Assembly (NCBI RefSeq): GCF_000004195.4
Contig: NC_030679.2
Span: forward strand, 153,161,374-153,225,373
Length of the DNA stretch: 64,000 bases
Reading direction: 5' to 3'
Origin: Xenopus tropicalis
Taxonomy: Eukaryota; Chordata; Amphibia; Anura; Pipidae
A program made the position numbers and the translations under genes. Position 1 is the first letter of the stretch. Every line of letters begins with the position of its first letter. Below are positions 62,416 to 64,000 of the stretch, piece after piece. The notes beneath the pieces are model-generated. The model was not told the origin of the DNA. It did not search any database and was given only the letters and a program-made list of their open reading frames with translations.

Positions 62416-62830
62416 AAATGGTTACTGTTGGGACTTCCATGGTCAAATTCCATCCTTCCATTTTAAACAATACATGAGAATCAACCACAGATAAATATGA
62501 AATGGCTTGAATACCACTTGTTAGACCCCTACACCTCCCACACTAAGGCAAACCCCTCTACAGCATTAGAAAGTTTGGCACTCAAAGGCCTACCCCAAAA
62601 AGGGCTCATATCAAAACTCTACAATATACTCACCTCTCCACCAGATCCTCTACAACATAGACTAAACTACATGGATAAATGGGACAAAGTTCTCACTCTC
62701 ACGCCTCTCACGCCTCTGCAAATGGAGAATTGGAGGATTGGAGAAGCGAAGAGCTTTCCACCTCCAACTCCAGTTGTTGCCAATGGGAAGCCATTTTGGA
62801 GCGGTTAGTCGGCCAACATAGATCTCTGCT
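62416..62830 (+). pseudogene. LINE ORF2 C-terminal remnant
   Basis: Encodes KGLISKLYNILTSPPDPLQ and YMDKWDKVL, typical of the L1/Tx1 ORF2 C-terminal region (ISKIYNIL). It continues the LINE after the 17-bp array. Confidence 0.65.
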
Positions 62831-62882
62831 CCATGGGGCCTTCCCCTTGAGAAGAAGAGGAGTGTTCATGTGCCCCCCTGGG

Positions 62883-63135
62883 GTCTATAGCCTTTGAGTA
62901 TGTGATGCTCATGGCATCATGTGTTCCCTCAGGGTAGGGGGGGCCCATGGCATCATGTGATGTCCCTCAGTGTAGGGGGGGGCTACGGCATCATGTGATC
63001 TCCCTCAGCGTAGGGGGGGCCCATGGCATCCCGTGATCTCCCTCAGCATGGGGGGGGGCTACGGAATCATGTGATCTCCCTCAGTGTAGGGGGGGCCCAT
63101 GGCATCATGTGTTCTGTCAGCATAAGGGGGGCCAT
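62883..63135. repeat. About 38-bp minisatellite
   Basis: Tandem units of CATGGCATCATGTGATCTCC plus CTCAGTGTAGGGGGGGC, about six copies with variants. Confidence 0.93.
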
Positions 63136-63555
63136 GGCAATGCCCCAGGCACAGTTCAGTAGCCACAAGTTGCCAGCCCAGCATTCCCCACATGAGCTGA
63201 TTCTGGCAGCTTTGAGCCACTTCCCCAATAAACAGGATAAATATAGAGCCCCCACCCCCCCCCCGGCCCCCCCGGCACAGCCTCCAGCCGTCTGATAAAC
63301 CCACAAACGTCCTCTTTCCATTCTCCCTCGCTGTGTGACGCGTAGGGGCAGTCACGGGACCCCCCCACATGGCTAATTATATAGTAGGTACAGTAGCCAT
63401 TGGGGCAACACAATAGTCCATCAGGCTTAGCCCTTCCAAATAATATATATATATACAAAGACCTAGGGATACTCATATATACAGGTACCGGCCTGAAGGG
63501 ATTTATCCTGGATGGCAGGGTATTTACTGTATCCCCCAGTTTTAGGTTATGAGAT
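63136..63555. other. Intergenic, no gene seen
   Basis: Contains C-rich and TA-rich simple tracts. Nothing recognised. Confidence 0.4.
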
Positions 63556-64000
63556 CTGTGGGGCAGTAGGGCAGTAGGGCAGTAGGGCAGTAGGGCTGTA
63601 GGGCAGTAGGGCTGTAGGGCAGTAGAGCAGTAGGGCTGTAGGGCAGTAGGGCAGTAGGGCTGTAGGGCAGTAGGGCAGTAGGGCTGTAGGGCAGTAGGGC
63701 AGTAGGGCAGTAGGTCTGTAGGTCTGTAGGGCTGTAGGGCAGTAGGGCTGTAGGGCAGTAGGGTAGTAGGGCAGTAGGGTAGTAGGGCAGTAGGGCTGTA
63801 GGGCAGTAGGGCAGTAGGGCAGTAGGGCAGTAGGTCTGTAGGGCTGTAGGGCAGTAGGGAAGTAGGGCAGTAGGGCAGTAGGGCAGTAGGTCTGTAGGGC
63901 TGTAGGGCAGTAGGGCAGTAGGTCTGTAGGGCTGTAGGGCAGTAGGGCTGTAGGGCTGTAGGTCTGTAGGGCTGTAGGGCTGTAGGGCAGTAGGGCTGTA
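63556..64000. repeat. 8-bp minisatellite, runs off the window end
   Basis: Tandem GTAGGGCA and GTAGGGCT units (TAGGGCAG/TAGGGCTG) to the last base. Not telomeric TTAGGG. Confidence 0.97.

Larger units (their letters stand above)
55296..62830 (+). mobile_element. Broken Tx1/L1-type LINE with nested insertions
   Basis: In order: 5' region, ORF1 remnant (about 55429..58440, interrupted), inter-ORF sequence, and ORF2 remnant (59601..62815) with endonuclease, reverse transcriptase and C-terminal segments. Insertions are a hAT element at 56157..58273, a MITE at 59027..59546 and a 17-bp minisatellite at 62075..62415. Every ORF is broken, so the element cannot move by itself. Confidence 0.85.

Noticed and set aside
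63556..64000. Interstitial telomere
   Set aside because: The unit is GTAGGGCA/GTAGGGCT, not TTAGGG; the resemblance is limited to TAGGG.

Overview
The window reads as amphibian nuclear DNA, most likely Xenopus. It carries seven intact single-coding-exon class II olfactory receptor (OR) genes of one recently expanded subfamily. These sit in DNA full of CR1-type and Tx1/L1-type LINE remnants, hAT-type MITEs with 8-bp target duplications, a piggyBac-type element with TTAA ends like the Xenopus TxpB/Uribo family, and about 20 minisatellite arrays. No bacterial-style gene, operon or CRISPR is present, and I recognise no protein-coding gene other than the ORs. The species call is inference from repeat families and OR style, not a database result.

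Layout. 1-4.4 kb: segmental duplication copy, CR1 relic, an 84-bp minisatellite and hAT MITEs. 4.4-7.5 kb: OR1 (minus). 8.2-9.0 kb: second copy of the segmental duplication. 10-11.5 kb: CR1 fragment that turned into a minisatellite, plus an L1-type fragment. 11.5-13.8 kb: OR2 (minus). 13.8-20 kb: MITEs and a 66-bp minisatellite. 20-25.3 kb: OR3 (plus). 25.7-27.9 kb: 66-bp array with a 462-bp higher-order repeat. 30.5-32.3 kb: OR4 (plus). 32.5-37.5 kb: duplicated flank, MITEs and two minisatellites. 37.8-40.5 kb: OR5 (plus), with a truncated OR exon relic before it. 41-44.4 kb: piggyBac-type element nested in a hAT MITE, then duplicated flank. 45-46.4 kb: OR6 (plus). 46.7-53 kb: repeats, tRNA-Met fragment, hAT element, Pro-rich repeat ORF. 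53.3-55.05 kb: OR7 (plus). 55.3-62.8 kb: broken Tx1/L1-type LINE carrying a hAT element, a MITE and a minisatellite. 62.9-64 kb: two more minisatellites.

The most notable structure is a cassette of about 145 bp on the 5' side of every OR, always in the gene's sense. It has a TAATTA homeodomain-type site, an O/E (EBF)-like TCTCCCGGAGA segment, a TATA-like TAATAAAA about 75 bp further on, and 67 bp later (57 in OR1) the end of a probable non-coding first exon. In OR1, OR2, OR4 and OR7 this exon ends in a good 5' splice site (CAG|GTGAGT or CAG|GTCAGT). Coding exons begin 3 bp downstream of an AG in most genes. I infer the gene model: promoter, short exon 1, intron, coding exon. A unit of about 180 bp that begins with a copy of the 3' end of exon 1 has been amplified inside intron 1, in about 1, 5, 10, 2, 6, 1 and 3 copies for OR1 to OR7. 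The internal units, and the exon 1 of OR3, OR5 and OR6, have lost the donor through the same 5-bp deletion. OR3 and OR5 have also lost the acceptor next to the ATG.

The proteins would act in cilia of olfactory sensory neurons as odorant-gated GPCRs. TM1-TM2 and TM5-TM6 are almost identical at DNA level between paralogues, while TM3 to early TM5, the odorant-binding part, differs. This suggests homogenisation of the frame with divergence of the ligand pocket.
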